Positions 1-7,691 of a stretch of DNA of 46,226 nt are shown here, one piece after another. Made by a program: the position numbers and the translations under genes. Under the pieces are notes generated by a model. It did not search any database, was not told where the DNA came from, and saw nothing but the letters and a program-made list of their open reading frames with translations. Position 1 is the stretch's first letter. Every line of letters starts with the position of its first letter. The stretch is from positions 17,079 to 63,304 of the forward strand of contig JABDFS010000005.1 in the NCBI GenBank assembly GCA_013286425.1, given 5' to 3'. This stretch comes from Bacteroidota bacterium. GTDB lineage: Bacteria; Bacteroidota; Bacteroidia; Chitinophagales; Chitinophagaceae.

Positions 1-58
1 GTATTCATAATATACTGGAAGCTGCCGTATATTATAAACCGGTTTTATTCGCACCTGC
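1..58 (+). repeat. Inverted copy of an internal waaA segment
   Basis: Bases 1-50 are the exact reverse complement of 701-750 inside waaA, and the match continues to about base 58 (693) with one mismatch. Read on the plus strand it encodes the WaaA peptide IHNILEAAVYYKPVLF in frame with the partial gene that follows. The separation is about 640 bp. A palindromic or chimeric assembly join at a contig edge is the simplest explanation; a real inverted duplication is possible. Confidence 0.85.
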
Positions 59-500
59 GATTGAAGAAAAACCTGTTGCTGTAATTCAACAACCGGCAGA
101 AGTAACAAGCAGAGATTTTTTTGACCCGATGGTTGATATACCAACGCTGGCTTTAAAACAGCAGGAAGTAAACGAAACTATTTCTTCGCAGCAGGAAAGC
201 GTGAATGATAAACTTAAAAATCTCTCAGGGCATAAAGAGGTTGCAAGCAGAATAAAGGAAGGGCCGATCAAAGACCTGCGCAGAGCTATCGGCATTAATG
301 ATCAATATCTTTTTATCAACGAACTTTTTCGCGGCGATCAAACCATGTATGAGCGCAGCATTAAAACCATTAATGGTTTTAATATTTATGCAGAAGCTGA
401 GCTTTGGATAAAACGCGAGCTTAAATTAAAATTAGGATGGAATGAAAGCAGCGATGTTGTGCAGTTGTTTGATCAGTTGATTAAAAGACGGTTTGCCTGA
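3..500 (+). CDS. Conserved hypothetical protein, 5' end missing or chimeric
   Basis: The frame is open from base 3 and ends at 500. The first methionine in view is at 129, but the frame is open upstream, so this is the C-terminal part of a longer protein. The end of the protein has a compact conserved-looking block (DLRRAIGINDQYLFINELF, then YERSIKTIN and an AELWIKREL segment) that resembles an uncharacterised Bacteroidota family I know only as hypothetical. The gene converges on waaA, and the two 3' ends overlap by 28 bp. Roughly the first 19 codons duplicate WaaA sequence and probably do not belong to this gene. Function unknown. Confidence 0.7.
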   Translation: MHNILEAAVYYKPVLFAPAIEEKPVAVIQQPAEVTSRDFFDPMVDIPTLALKQQEVNETISSQQESVNDKLKNLSGHKEVASRIKEGPIKDLRRAIGINDQYLFINELFRGDQTMYERSIKTINGFNIYAEAELWIKRELKLKLGWNESSDVVQLFDQLIKRRFA

Positions 501-1744
501 ATATAATTCATGATGGTTGCAGTTGCACCTGCATTATTTTTTACATATTCACCTGCAATGTTGCACGCTTCTCTATACATCATTTCATCAGTTAAAAGAT
601 CGTTCAACTCTTCTTCAAGCTCAATAGCATCTTCCACATCAAATGCACCTTCTTTATCAACAAGGTCTATTGCTTCAGAAAATTTATCATAAGCAGGTCC
701 GAATAAAACCGGTTTATAATATACGGCAGCTTCCAGTATATTATGAATACCATCGTTGCCAAAACCTCCGCCAACAAAACAAATAGTTGCATAGCGATAT
801 AAAAATTTCAACATCCCGATATTGTCAATTATCAATGTGTTGATGGAAGCATCAGGCGATGTTTGTTTGCTAATCATGTCAACATAATCAGAATATAGAA
901 CAGCATGTTTAAACAAAGTGGTGCATTCTTTTATTCTTTCCTTTGAAAGATCATGCGGAGCAATAATAAATTTTAATTCAGGATGCGTATTTGCAAAATG
1001 ATCCAGCACTTCATCATCTTCGGTCCAGGTACTTCCTGCGATAATTGTTTTTGAATTGCTGATAAACTTTTCTATTTCAGGAAATGATCTTGGTTCTGCT
1101 GCTAACTGTAATACGCGATCAAACCTTGTATCTCCGGCAACACTTATATTTTTTGTTACGTTTATTGAACGCAATAAATTCTCTGAATGTTTTGTTTGCA
1201 AAAAAATATGTGTGAAAAGAAATAAACTTTCGCGATACCATGAACCATACCATTTAAAAAATGAAAAATGTTCAAAGAATATTGCAGACACTAACAGTAG
1301 CGGAATATTTCTTCTATTTATTTCTCTAAGAAAATAATACCAAAACTCATATTTTACAAACACAACCAGCGAAGGATTTATAACATCAAGAAAAGTTTTG
1401 GCATTCTTTGAGGAATCCATCGGCAGATAAAAAATATAATCAACCAATTTGTTGTTCTTCTGTACTTCATATCCTGAAGGAGAAAAAAAAGTAAGTACAA
1501 TCTTATAAGAAGGATATAGCTCTTTAAATTTTTCAAGCAAAGGCCTGCCTTGTTCAAACTCTCCTAACGATGAACAATGCATCCATAATTTTTTTGAGTG
1601 ATCGTTAGCTACAGCAACTTCAATATTTTTAAGAATAGTTTTTCTTCCGTTTGTCCAAAGCCTGGCTTTCTCATTAAAAGGAGAAATTATTGCAGCGGCA
1701 AGCGGGTATAATCTTATAAAGACGTTATAAAAAAACTTATGCAT
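473..1744 (-). CDS. waaA: 3-deoxy-D-manno-octulosonic acid (Kdo) transferase
   Basis: Transfers Kdo from CMP-Kdo to lipid A precursor at the inner membrane, an early step of LPS core synthesis (family GT30). The N-terminus MHKFFYNVFIRLYPLAAAIISPF is a membrane-anchor-like segment, followed by the conserved SSLGEFEQGRP motif with the probable catalytic base Glu62. The C-terminal half has the IAGSTWTEDDEV and FVGGGFGNDGIHNILEAA nucleotide-sugar motifs. With the start at 1744 the protein is 423 aa, the usual family length. A longer frame from an ATG at 1813 would place that ATG inside the upstream terminator hairpin, so it is unlikely. It lies downstream of the DUF4142 gene on the same strand but is separated from it by that terminator, so it is probably transcribed on its own. 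Confidence 0.93.
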   Translation of the reverse strand: MHKFFYNVFIRLYPLAAAIISPFNEKARLWTNGRKTILKNIEVAVANDHSKKLWMHCSSLGEFEQGRPLLEKFKELYPSYKIVLTFFSPSGYEVQKNNKLVDYIFYLPMDSSKNAKTFLDVINPSLVVFVKYEFWYYFLREINRRNIPLLLVSAIFFEHFSFFKWYGSWYRESLFLFTHIFLQTKHSENLLRSINVTKNISVAGDTRFDRVLQLAAEPRSFPEIEKFISNSKTIIAGSTWTEDDEVLDHFANTHPELKFIIAPHDLSKERIKECTTLFKHAVLYSDYVDMISKQTSPDASINTLIIDNIGMLKFLYRYATICFVGGGFGNDGIHNILEAAVYYKPVLFGPAYDKFSEAIDLVDKEGAFDVEDAIELEEELNDLLTDEMMYREACNIAGEYVKNNAGATATIMNYIQANRLLIN

Positions 1745-1793
1745 AAAATGCAAAGAAATAAAATTATCATCAGTGAATTTACAGATGTAAATA

Positions 1794-1821
1794 AAAAGGG
1801 AATGCATGTGCATTCCCTTTT
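1794..1821 (-). terminator. Rho-independent terminator of the DUF4142 gene
   Basis: Perfect 13-bp stem (AAAAGGGAATGCA with its complement) around a 2-base centre, followed on the minus strand by TTTTTATTT. It sits 20 bp after the DUF4142 stop and before waaA. Confidence 0.75.
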
Positions 1822-1840
1822 ATAACAGGCAAAGAGTGAA

Positions 1841-2449
1841 TTATTTTTTACCGGCAATTGCCTTTATAGAATCCTGGTGCATTTGTATTGTAGGCAATGT
1901 TTGTGCAGCAAAATTCTTAAGATCAGCATCCTGCAAATCTGAACTTCCTTTCTGAAAAGCATCAATAGCTTTTTTATGGCCGTTAAGCATATCATCTGTA
2001 TAAGCCTTATCAAAATCTTTTCCTGATTTTTTATTCAGATCATCTAATTTTTTTTGTGAGTCATCACTTAGCTTATCAGGAAGTGTAATACTTTTTGTTG
2101 ATGCAATTGTTTTTAATTTATCAGCAGCTGCAGTATGATCTGTTACCATCATATCAGCAAAACTTTTCAATCTTGGATTAACTGCTTTTGTTTGGGCAAC
2201 TTTACTCAATTCAATTTCTGTCATGCCTGCATTGGCAACATCAACAGCCCATTTTGCATCCTGTTCAGAAGCCGGCGCAGATTTCATGCTTGATGTATCT
2301 GCTGAAGGCGACATAGAGTTGCTGTCGGGCAGCATACTGTCATTTATATTTTTAGCGCTATCAACGCTATCCTGGTTCGAGGAACTGCTATTGCATGCGC
2401 CGAAAACACACGCACAACCAATACATAAAACACCAAATAATTTTTTCAT
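1841..2449 (-). CDS. DUF4142 domain lipoprotein
   Basis: A 202-aa protein with a lipoprotein signal peptide (MKKLFGVLCIGCACVFGAC, modified Cys19), a Ser/Asp-rich linker to about residue 60, then a DUF4142 domain (about 65-200) starting DAKWAVDVANAGMTEIEL. The domain carries the family's helical pattern, with FADMMVTDHTAAADKL in the middle and QTLPTIQMHQDSI near the end. DUF4142 is a ferritin-like four-helix domain of unknown biochemical role that is common in Bacteroidota and Proteobacteria envelopes. A terminator follows. The assignment rests on domain pattern and length; no catalytic activity can be inferred. Confidence 0.85.
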   Translation of the reverse strand: MKKLFGVLCIGCACVFGACNSSSSNQDSVDSAKNINDSMLPDSNSMSPSADTSSMKSAPASEQDAKWAVDVANAGMTEIELSKVAQTKAVNPRLKSFADMMVTDHTAAADKLKTIASTKSITLPDKLSDDSQKKLDDLNKKSGKDFDKAYTDDMLNGHKKAIDAFQKGSSDLQDADLKNFAAQTLPTIQMHQDSIKAIAGKK

Positions 2450-2789
2450 AAAGATATTTTTTGATCAATTAATAATTTCAAAACCTTTATTACAAACGTC
2501 AAGCCATAAACATTTGCAGCATTAACAAAAGCAAGTTCAACAGCATGTTTCAATAAACTATGTAGATTATTTTACTCTCAACAAAAAGCTATATTTTTTA
2601 TTTTTTGGGTGCCATCAAATAACAAGTAGCATCGTTCCTTGCGCTGCAACACTTGTGCTGCATATCATTGCACAGCTATGGTTTGCGATTCACAGCTTGC
2701 ATTTAATTCAAACAGTTTCTTAATGTTTTATTCATATTCCGGTAATTTAACGGTGGCATTGTTTTTAGTACATTTAAATAAAAAATTTT
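2450..2789. other. Divergent intergenic region (340 bp)
   Basis: Must hold the promoters of the DUF4142 gene (leftward) and the acidic protein gene (rightward). The stretch 2625-2700 contains repeated GCTGCA and TTGC words and vaguely resembles the dispersed repeat at 5785-5840, but not well enough to call a copy. No open frame, RNA or clear promoter was recognised. Confidence 0.4.
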
Positions 2790-3407
2790 ATGGCGAATAA
2801 AAATTTGACTTCTGACTTGCCGGATTCAGAAAGAGATAAAAAGGAATTGCAACCTGATGAAGCAATCCTCGATCTGCCCGATGTAAAAGATATTCCCGGT
2901 CAGGAATTTGTACATGTGCCTGATCTGCGTGAAATGGCCGATACCACTATATCTTCAAACGATGAGGAAGGTATTGGACTTTTTGATGATGATGCAGATA
3001 ATTCAAGTGAACGTCTTACTAAGGGTGAAGAATTAAATGAAGATGATTTGATAACTGGCGACGATGAAGCATTAGATGCGGAGCTTGATGATGAAGAAGA
3101 TGACGAAGCATTTGATGATAATGATATTGAAGTTACAGATGATGATGTAAGTGATGATTCAACTGTTACTGATGAAGAAAAAAAAATGCTTGAACATACT
3201 GAAGATGTAGATTCAGAAGACAATGAAAATTTATACAGCGCTGAATTGGATGATACCGATTTTGATGGTGATAAATTAAATGAGAACGATGATGATGTTT
3301 CCGGTGATGACCTTGATGTGCCGGGTGCAGATGACGATGATGCTGATGAAGAAATAGGAGAAGAAGATGAAGAAAATAATGAATACAGTTTGGGTGATAA
3401 TGAATAA
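2790..3407 (+). CDS. Highly acidic low-complexity protein
   Basis: A 205-aa protein without a signal peptide. Residues 1-60 look like ordinary sequence (LPDVKDIPGQEFVHVPDL, then REMADTTISSNDEEG). From about residue 60 to the end it is mostly Asp/Glu in runs such as DDEEDDEAFDDND, so a very low isoelectric point and an extended, disordered tail are expected. It matches a Bacteroidota hypothetical family I recognise by the N-terminal IPGQE-HVP-LREMADTTISS pattern; no function is known to me. Such tails often bind cations or basic proteins, but that is speculation. It is a single gene with its own terminator. The opposite strand shows a long Ser-rich open frame that is only the antisense of the GAT/GAA codons. 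Confidence 0.75.
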   Translation: MANKNLTSDLPDSERDKKELQPDEAILDLPDVKDIPGQEFVHVPDLREMADTTISSNDEEGIGLFDDDADNSSERLTKGEELNEDDLITGDDEALDAELDDEEDDEAFDDNDIEVTDDDVSDDSTVTDEEKKMLEHTEDVDSEDNENLYSAELDDTDFDGDKLNENDDDVSGDDLDVPGADDDDADEEIGEEDEENNEYSLGDNE

Positions 3408-3426
3408 GAAAAATCAATAACAAAAT

Positions 3427-3459
3427 AAAAAAGCCGGCACATAAAGCGCCGGCTTTTTT
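3427..3459 (+). terminator. Rho-independent terminator
   Basis: Stem AAAAAAGCCGGC pairs with GCCGGCTTTTTT across an 8-base loop, ending in a T run. It lies 20 bp after the acidic protein stop. Confidence 0.85.
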
Positions 3460-3509
3460 ATTAAAATTCCATCAACATTTCTGCAAAAACATACTCGCTG
3501 AACTTTCCT

Positions 3510-3517
3510 TAGTTTTG
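3510..3517 (+). promoter_or_regulatory. Possible Bacteroidetes -7 element before the aminotransferase gene
   Basis: TAGTTTTG matches the Bacteroidetes -7 consensus TAnnTTTG and lies 17 bp before the ATG. No good TTTG -33 box is seen at the usual distance, so the call is weak. Confidence 0.3.
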
Positions 3518-3534
3518 CCCGCAAACTTTTTTCA

Positions 3535-4671
3535 ATGCGAGCAATACAAATGGTTGATCTGAAAACAGAGTATCAACGGCTAAAAAAAGAAATTGATACC
3601 GCTGTGATTGATGTAATAGAAAGCGCTGCATTTATAAATGGCAAACCTGTTCAGGATTTTAGTAAAGCCCTGGCAAATTATCTTGATGTTAAACATGTAA
3701 TTCCATGCGCAAACGGAACAGATGCTTTGCAGATCGCCATGATGGCTTTGGATCTTCAACCGGGCGATGAAGTTATTACACCATCTTTCACTTATATCGC
3801 CACAACAGAAGTGGTTGCATTGCTTCGTTTAAAGCCTGTATTTGCTGAAGTAGATAAGCAAACTTTTAATATTGATGTTGATAGTTTGCGTAAAGCCATC
3901 ACGCCAAAAACGAAAGCTATTGTTCCGGTGCATTTGTATGGTCAGTCATGCGATATGGAAGCCATTATGCAAATTGCAAATGAGCATAACATTCCGGTAA
4001 TAGAAGACAATGCCCAATCAATAGGTGGAGATTATTATTTTAAAGATGGCACTTCTAAAAAAGCAGGAACCATTGGCACGATGGGAACAACATCTTTTTA
4101 TCCTGCAAAAAATCTTGGTGCTTATGGTGATGGCGGAGCAATGTTCACCAACGATGATGCATTGGCGCAAAAGCTAACCATGATTGCTAATCACGGTCAA
4201 AGCAAAAGATATTATCATGATGTGGTTGGATGTAATTCAAGACTTGATACCATACAGGCTGCAATTCTGAATATAAGATTACAACAGCTTGATAAAAATA
4301 TTGCAGCACGCATAAGTGTTGCAGATTATTATGACAATGCTTTTAAAGATCATTCGATCATACAAGCGCCATTCAGGGCAAAAAATAACAGGCATGTATT
4401 TCATCAATACACGCTTATATTAAATAGTGATAAAAAAGATTTACGTGATGATCTGAGCAAATATCTGTCAGACAAAAAAGTTCCAAACATGATCTATTAT
4501 CCTGTGCCAGGCCACAGGCAAAAGATGTTTGAGGCTTTTGATGCAATTGAATATAATTTAGCTGTTACCGATTGGCTGACAGAAAGAGTTATTTCGTTGC
4601 CGATGCATCCTGAACTGGATGAAGAACAGTTGCAATTCATAACAGAAAATGTACTGGCTTATTTCAATTGA
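3535..4671 (+). CDS. DegT/DnrJ/EryC1/StrS family PLP aminotransferase
   Basis: A 378-aa sugar aminotransferase that would transfer an amino group to a nucleotide-linked keto-sugar for LPS O-antigen or exopolysaccharide. Fold type I PLP features are present: the CANGTDALQIAM phosphate-binding segment (about 58-70), VIEDNAQSIG with the ring-pairing Asp158, and SFYPAKNLGAYGDGG with the Schiff-base Lys192. Length is typical of the WbpE/PglE/FdtB group, but the substrate cannot be read from sequence. It is followed after 86 bp by UDP-glucuronate decarboxylase and then a dTDP-rhamnose-type reductase on the same strand, so surface polysaccharide synthesis is the likely context. Confidence 0.92.
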   Translation: MRAIQMVDLKTEYQRLKKEIDTAVIDVIESAAFINGKPVQDFSKALANYLDVKHVIPCANGTDALQIAMMALDLQPGDEVITPSFTYIATTEVVALLRLKPVFAEVDKQTFNIDVDSLRKAITPKTKAIVPVHLYGQSCDMEAIMQIANEHNIPVIEDNAQSIGGDYYFKDGTSKKAGTIGTMGTTSFYPAKNLGAYGDGGAMFTNDDALAQKLTMIANHGQSKRYYHDVVGCNSRLDTIQAAILNIRLQQLDKNIAARISVADYYDNAFKDHSIIQAPFRAKNNRHVFHQYTLILNSDKKDLRDDLSKYLSDKKVPNMIYYPVPGHRQKMFEAFDAIEYNLAVTDWLTERVISLPMHPELDEEQLQFITENVLAYFN

Positions 4672-4757
4672 TATAATTTCTTTTATCAATTAAAGTCATA
4701 TTAATTTATATAGAATAATCCAATATCATTAACCAAAATATAAACTGAAAAAGTACT

Positions 4758-5738
4758 ATGGGCAAAAGAATTTTAATTACAGGCGCAGCAGGTTTTCTAG
4801 GATCGCATTTGTGCGATCGTTTTATAAAAGAAGGTTATCATGTTATTGCAATGGATAATCTTATTACCGGCGACCTTCGCAACATTGAACATTTGTTTCC
4901 ATTAAAAGAATTTGAATACTATCATCATGATGTTTCCAAATTCATTCATGTGCCGGGCGAGCTTGATTACATCTTACATTTTGCTTCGCCTGCAAGTCCT
5001 ATTGATTATTTAAAAATTCCTATTCAAACATTAAAGGTTGGTTCTTTGGGAACACACAATTGTTTGGGTTTGGCAAAAGAAAAGAAAGCAAGAATATTGG
5101 TTGCATCAACAAGTGAAGTATACGGAGACCCACTCGTACACCCGCAAACAGAAGAATATTGGGGCAATGTAAATCCTGTTGGCCCGCGTGGGGTGTATGA
5201 TGAAGCAAAGCGTTTCCAGGAAGCCATCACAATGGCTTATCATACGTATCATGGCGTTGAAACAAGGATCATTCGCATATTCAATACTTACGGCCCGCGT
5301 ATGCGTTTGAATGATGGCCGTGCACTGCCTGCATTCATTGGCCAGGCATTGCGTGGTGAGGACCTTACTGTATTTGGCGACGGCAGCCAGACGCGTTCTT
5401 TTTGTTATGTTGATGATTTGGTGGAAGGCATTTATCGTTTGCTACTGAGTGATTATGAAATGCCTGTAAACATTGGCAATCCCAATGAAATTTCATTGAA
5501 AGATTTTGCAGAAGAAATTTTAAAGCTGACTGGCGCTAATGTAAAAATTGTTTACAAACCGTTACCTGTTGATGACCCAAAGCAAAGGCAACCGGATATA
5601 ACAAAAGCAAAAAATATTTTAGGTTGGCAACCAACAATCGGTCGCGCAGAAGGTTTGAAAAAAACATATGAATACTTTAAAGCTTTAACAAGTGAAGAAT
5701 GGTTTAAACTTCCGAAAGAGTTTACCAAAAAGAAATAG
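4758..5738 (+). CDS. UDP-glucuronate decarboxylase (UDP-xylose synthase)
   Basis: A 326-aa extended short-chain dehydrogenase. It should oxidise and decarboxylate UDP-glucuronate to UDP-xylose (or the 4-keto-pentose) using bound NAD. Visible features are the Rossmann motif GAAGFLG (9-15), the TSEVYGDP segment typical of the UXS group, the catalytic pair Tyr147 and Lys151 in YDEAKR, and [16 protein letters not shown], which is characteristic of bacterial UXS. Length is normal. It sits between a sugar aminotransferase and an RmlD-like reductase, consistent with nucleotide-sugar supply for LPS or capsule. Confidence 0.92.
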   Translation: MGKRILITGAAGFLGSHLCDRFIKEGYHVIAMDNLITGDLRNIEHLFPLKEFEYYHHDVSKFIHVPGELDYILHFASPASPIDYLKIPIQTLKVGSLGTHNCLGLAKEKKARILVASTSEVYGDPLVHPQTEEYWGNVNPVGPRGVYDEAKRFQEAITMAYHTYHGVETRIIRIFNTYGPRMRLNDGRALPAFIGQALRGEDLTVFGDGSQTRSFCYVDDLVEGIYRLLLSDYEMPVNIGNPNEISLKDFAEEILKLTGANVKIVYKPLPVDDPKQRQPDITKAKNILGWQPTIGRAEGLKKTYEYFKALTSEEWFKLPKEFTKKK

Positions 5739-5802
5739 AATTTGTAGTATAAGTTGTTTGAATTTTTTGGTTACCAGCTTTTTGTACTTTGTAGCATCAC
5801 GG

Positions 5803-5840
5803 TTGTGTCACTCCCTTGTGCTTATGTATTTCATAGCAGC
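5803..5840 (+). repeat. Dispersed intergenic repeat, copy 1
   Basis: Shares the 15-bp core TTGTGTCACTCCCTT (5803-5817) with copies at 41223 (plus) and 38801-38815 (minus). Similarity continues weakly for another 25 bp (a GCATA-like word, then TTTCATxGCxGCTT). Confidence 0.7.
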
Positions 5841-5938
5841 TTAAATTTTCTATTCTATGTGAAATCCTATGTTTACTATGTGTGGTAAAGAAAATTTAAA
5901 CACATAGAAACATCAGGCACATAGATATCACATAGAGA
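5841..5938. repeat. Inverted repeat with CTATGTG/CACATAG words
   Basis: TTAAATTTTCT at 5841-5851 is perfectly complementary to AGAAAATTTAA at 5889-5899. Between and after the arms lie several CTATGTG words (first half) and CACATAG words (second half), so the block can form a long imperfect hairpin in the 239-bp gap between UXS and the reductase gene. Confidence 0.6.
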
Positions 5939-5977
5939 TAATTAAAGAACAATAGTTATAACTTAATCAAATATTGA

Positions 5978-6871
5978 ATGGCTTACATTTTAGTTTCAGG
6001 AAGAGATGGGCAATTGGGTAATGAGCTGAAAGATTTATCATCAGCACAAAACTTTGATTTCATTTTTACTGATAAAGAAGACATGGATATAACCGATGAA
6101 AATGTATTGCATGAAGCATTCAGAAAATACAAGCCTGCATTCTTTATTAACTGCGCCGCATACACTGCAGTTGATAAAGCTGAAACAGACCAGGAAATAA
6201 CGTATAAAATAAATGCAGAAGCGGTAGGCTTGATTGCAAAGCAATGCCATCAGTTCAATACAAAGCTTATTCATATTTCTACCGATTATGTTTTTAATGG
6301 CAATGCAACGCAACCATATCAACCGGATGATGCAACTGATCCTGTAAATTATTATGGTTATACAAAATGGCTTGGCGAACAATTAGCATTAAATAATAAT
6401 CCGGATACAATTGTTATCCGCACATCATGGGTATACAGCAGTTATGGAAACAACTTCGTAAAAACAATGTTGCGTTTAATGAAAGAACGCAAAGAGATTA
6501 ATGTAGTGAATGATCAATTTGGTTCGCCAACATATGCAAGAGATCTGGCAGAAGCGATCATAGAAATAGTCAATAGTCAATGGTCAATGGTCAATGGTGA
6601 AGAGCCGAATTCATCTCACCTTTCACCTCTCACTTCTCACATTTATCATTACAGCAACGACGGCATCATCTCATGGTACGATTTTGCTGTTGCCATTAAA
6701 GAAATAAAACAACTGGATTGCGTAGTTCATCCTATTCCAACAACAGCTTATCCAACACCTGCAAAACGGCCTGCCTATTCAGGATTAGATAAATCAAAAA
6801 TTGTAAACGACTTTAATATTCAATTAAAGAACTGGAAAGAAAGCCTGATTGATTGTCTTGATCAACTCTGA
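5978..6871 (+). CDS. rfbD: dTDP-4-dehydrorhamnose reductase
   Basis: A 297-aa short-chain dehydrogenase (RmlD substrate-binding family) for the last step of dTDP-L-rhamnose synthesis: NADPH reduction of dTDP-4-dehydro-L-rhamnose. Features are the N-terminal Rossmann motif GRDGQLG, NCAAYTAVDKAE, the STDYVFNG segment, the YGYTKWLGE catalytic Tyr-Lys pair, IRTSWVYSSYGNNFVKTM and DQFGSPTYARDLA. Residues about 197-222 (NSQWSMVNGEEP, then SSHLSPLTSH) are not family sequence. They are encoded by in-frame heptanucleotide repeats at 6568-6641 and fall between two conserved blocks, so they probably form a tolerated surface loop. The third sugar gene in a row on this strand. Confidence 0.92.
   Translation: MAYILVSGRDGQLGNELKDLSSAQNFDFIFTDKEDMDITDENVLHEAFRKYKPAFFINCAAYTAVDKAETDQEITYKINAEAVGLIAKQCHQFNTKLIHISTDYVFNGNATQPYQPDDATDPVNYYGYTKWLGEQLALNNNPDTIVIRTSWVYSSYGNNFVKTMLRLMKERKEINVVNDQFGSPTYARDLAEAIIEIVNSQWSMVNGEEPNSSHLSPLTSHIYHYSNDGIISWYDFAVAIKEIKQLDCVVHPIPTTAYPTPAKRPAYSGLDKSKIVNDFNIQLKNWKESLIDCLDQL
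6568..6641 (+). repeat. In-frame heptanucleotide repeats inside rfbD
   Basis: Two 7-bp-period blocks: (A/G)GTCAAT four times plus a variant (6568-6602), then TCTCACC-type units four times (6614-6641). They insert about 25 codons without breaking the frame. Similar 7-bp blocks occur between genes elsewhere in the window. Confidence 0.8.
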
Positions 6872-6922
6872 TATTTCTTGCTTACTTTTAATTATTCATT
6901 TTTAATTCTTAATTAATTCATC

Positions 6923-7333
6923 ATGGCGCATTGGCTTGTAAAATCAGAACCTGATGCTTATAGCTGGCAGCAGCTGGTAAAAGACAAAGAAACTTCCTGG
7001 GATGGTGTACGCAATTATGCAGCGCGTATTCATTTAAAAGCTATGAAGAAAGGCGATGAAGTCTTTTATTATCACAGCAATGAAGGCACCGATATTGTCG
7101 GCATTGCAAAAGTGTCTAAAGAATTTTACCAGGATCCAACCATTGATGATGACAAATGGGTTTCTGTTATGCTGAAACCTGTGAAAGCATTTAAAAAACC
7201 TGTTACGCTTGCTGATGTAAAAGCTAATAAACAATTACAAAATATGGCACTTGTTCGCCTTGGCCGTTTATCTGTTCAGCCTGTTACTGATGAAGAATGG
7301 GATATTGTTTTAGAGATGGGCGGAATGAAATAA
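6923..7333 (+). CDS. EVE domain-containing protein
   Basis: A 136-aa single-domain protein starting MAHWLVKSEPDAYSWQQLVKD, followed by SWDGVRNYAARIHLKAMKKGDEVFYYHS, the hallmark of the EVE family (thymocyte nuclear protein 1 type, PUA-like fold). EVE domains bind modified bases in DNA or RNA; the ligand of the stand-alone bacterial form is not settled. Its length equals that of the stand-alone family. The 51-bp gap before it consists of TTAATTA-like 7-bp repeats. No modification or restriction gene is adjacent. Confidence 0.92.
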   Translation: MAHWLVKSEPDAYSWQQLVKDKETSWDGVRNYAARIHLKAMKKGDEVFYYHSNEGTDIVGIAKVSKEFYQDPTIDDDKWVSVMLKPVKAFKKPVTLADVKANKQLQNMALVRLGRLSVQPVTDEEWDIVLEMGGMK

Positions 7334-7691
7334 TAGATACCGGTTGCCGGTTACACGTTGCAAGTATTATTAAGTTTATAATTCAAGCAAATCTTTAGTC
7401 ACTACTCACCATTCACCAATTCATTTTACTTTCTTTTAACTTGTTGAATTGGTTACAAAAAACATCATACAGTAATTAATCTTCTGCAGACTTGCAATTT
7501 TCTTTTCACTTCTAAAACAAATTCATTTAACCAAGTTTATTGTTATTAAAATAACAGTATAAACTATTGTTTGTAATAACATCTATCAATAACAAAATCA
7601 AAATGTAACCGCATAAATAATAAGCCTGCATTTATGTAAACAATTGCTTTTCGCATCTCATTTAATCAACTAACTAAATAATCAAACTTAT
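7334..7691. other. Intergenic region with repeats and a palindrome (358 bp)
   Basis: Begins with GGTTGCC/GGTTACA and ACTCACC/ATTCACC units of 7-bp period (about 7340-7430). At 7541-7556 is a TGTTATT-AA-AATAACA palindrome, and AATAACA recurs twice downstream, so an operator for the VWA gene is possible. No gene is evident. Confidence 0.45.

Noticed and set aside
2625-2700. Fourth copy of the dispersed repeat
   Set aside because: Only short words are shared (AGCATC, CTTGTGCT); the 15-bp core is absent.
2900-3442. Minus-strand Ser-rich 180-aa open frame
   Set aside because: It is the antisense of GAT/GAA-rich codons of the acidic protein gene and runs into its terminator.
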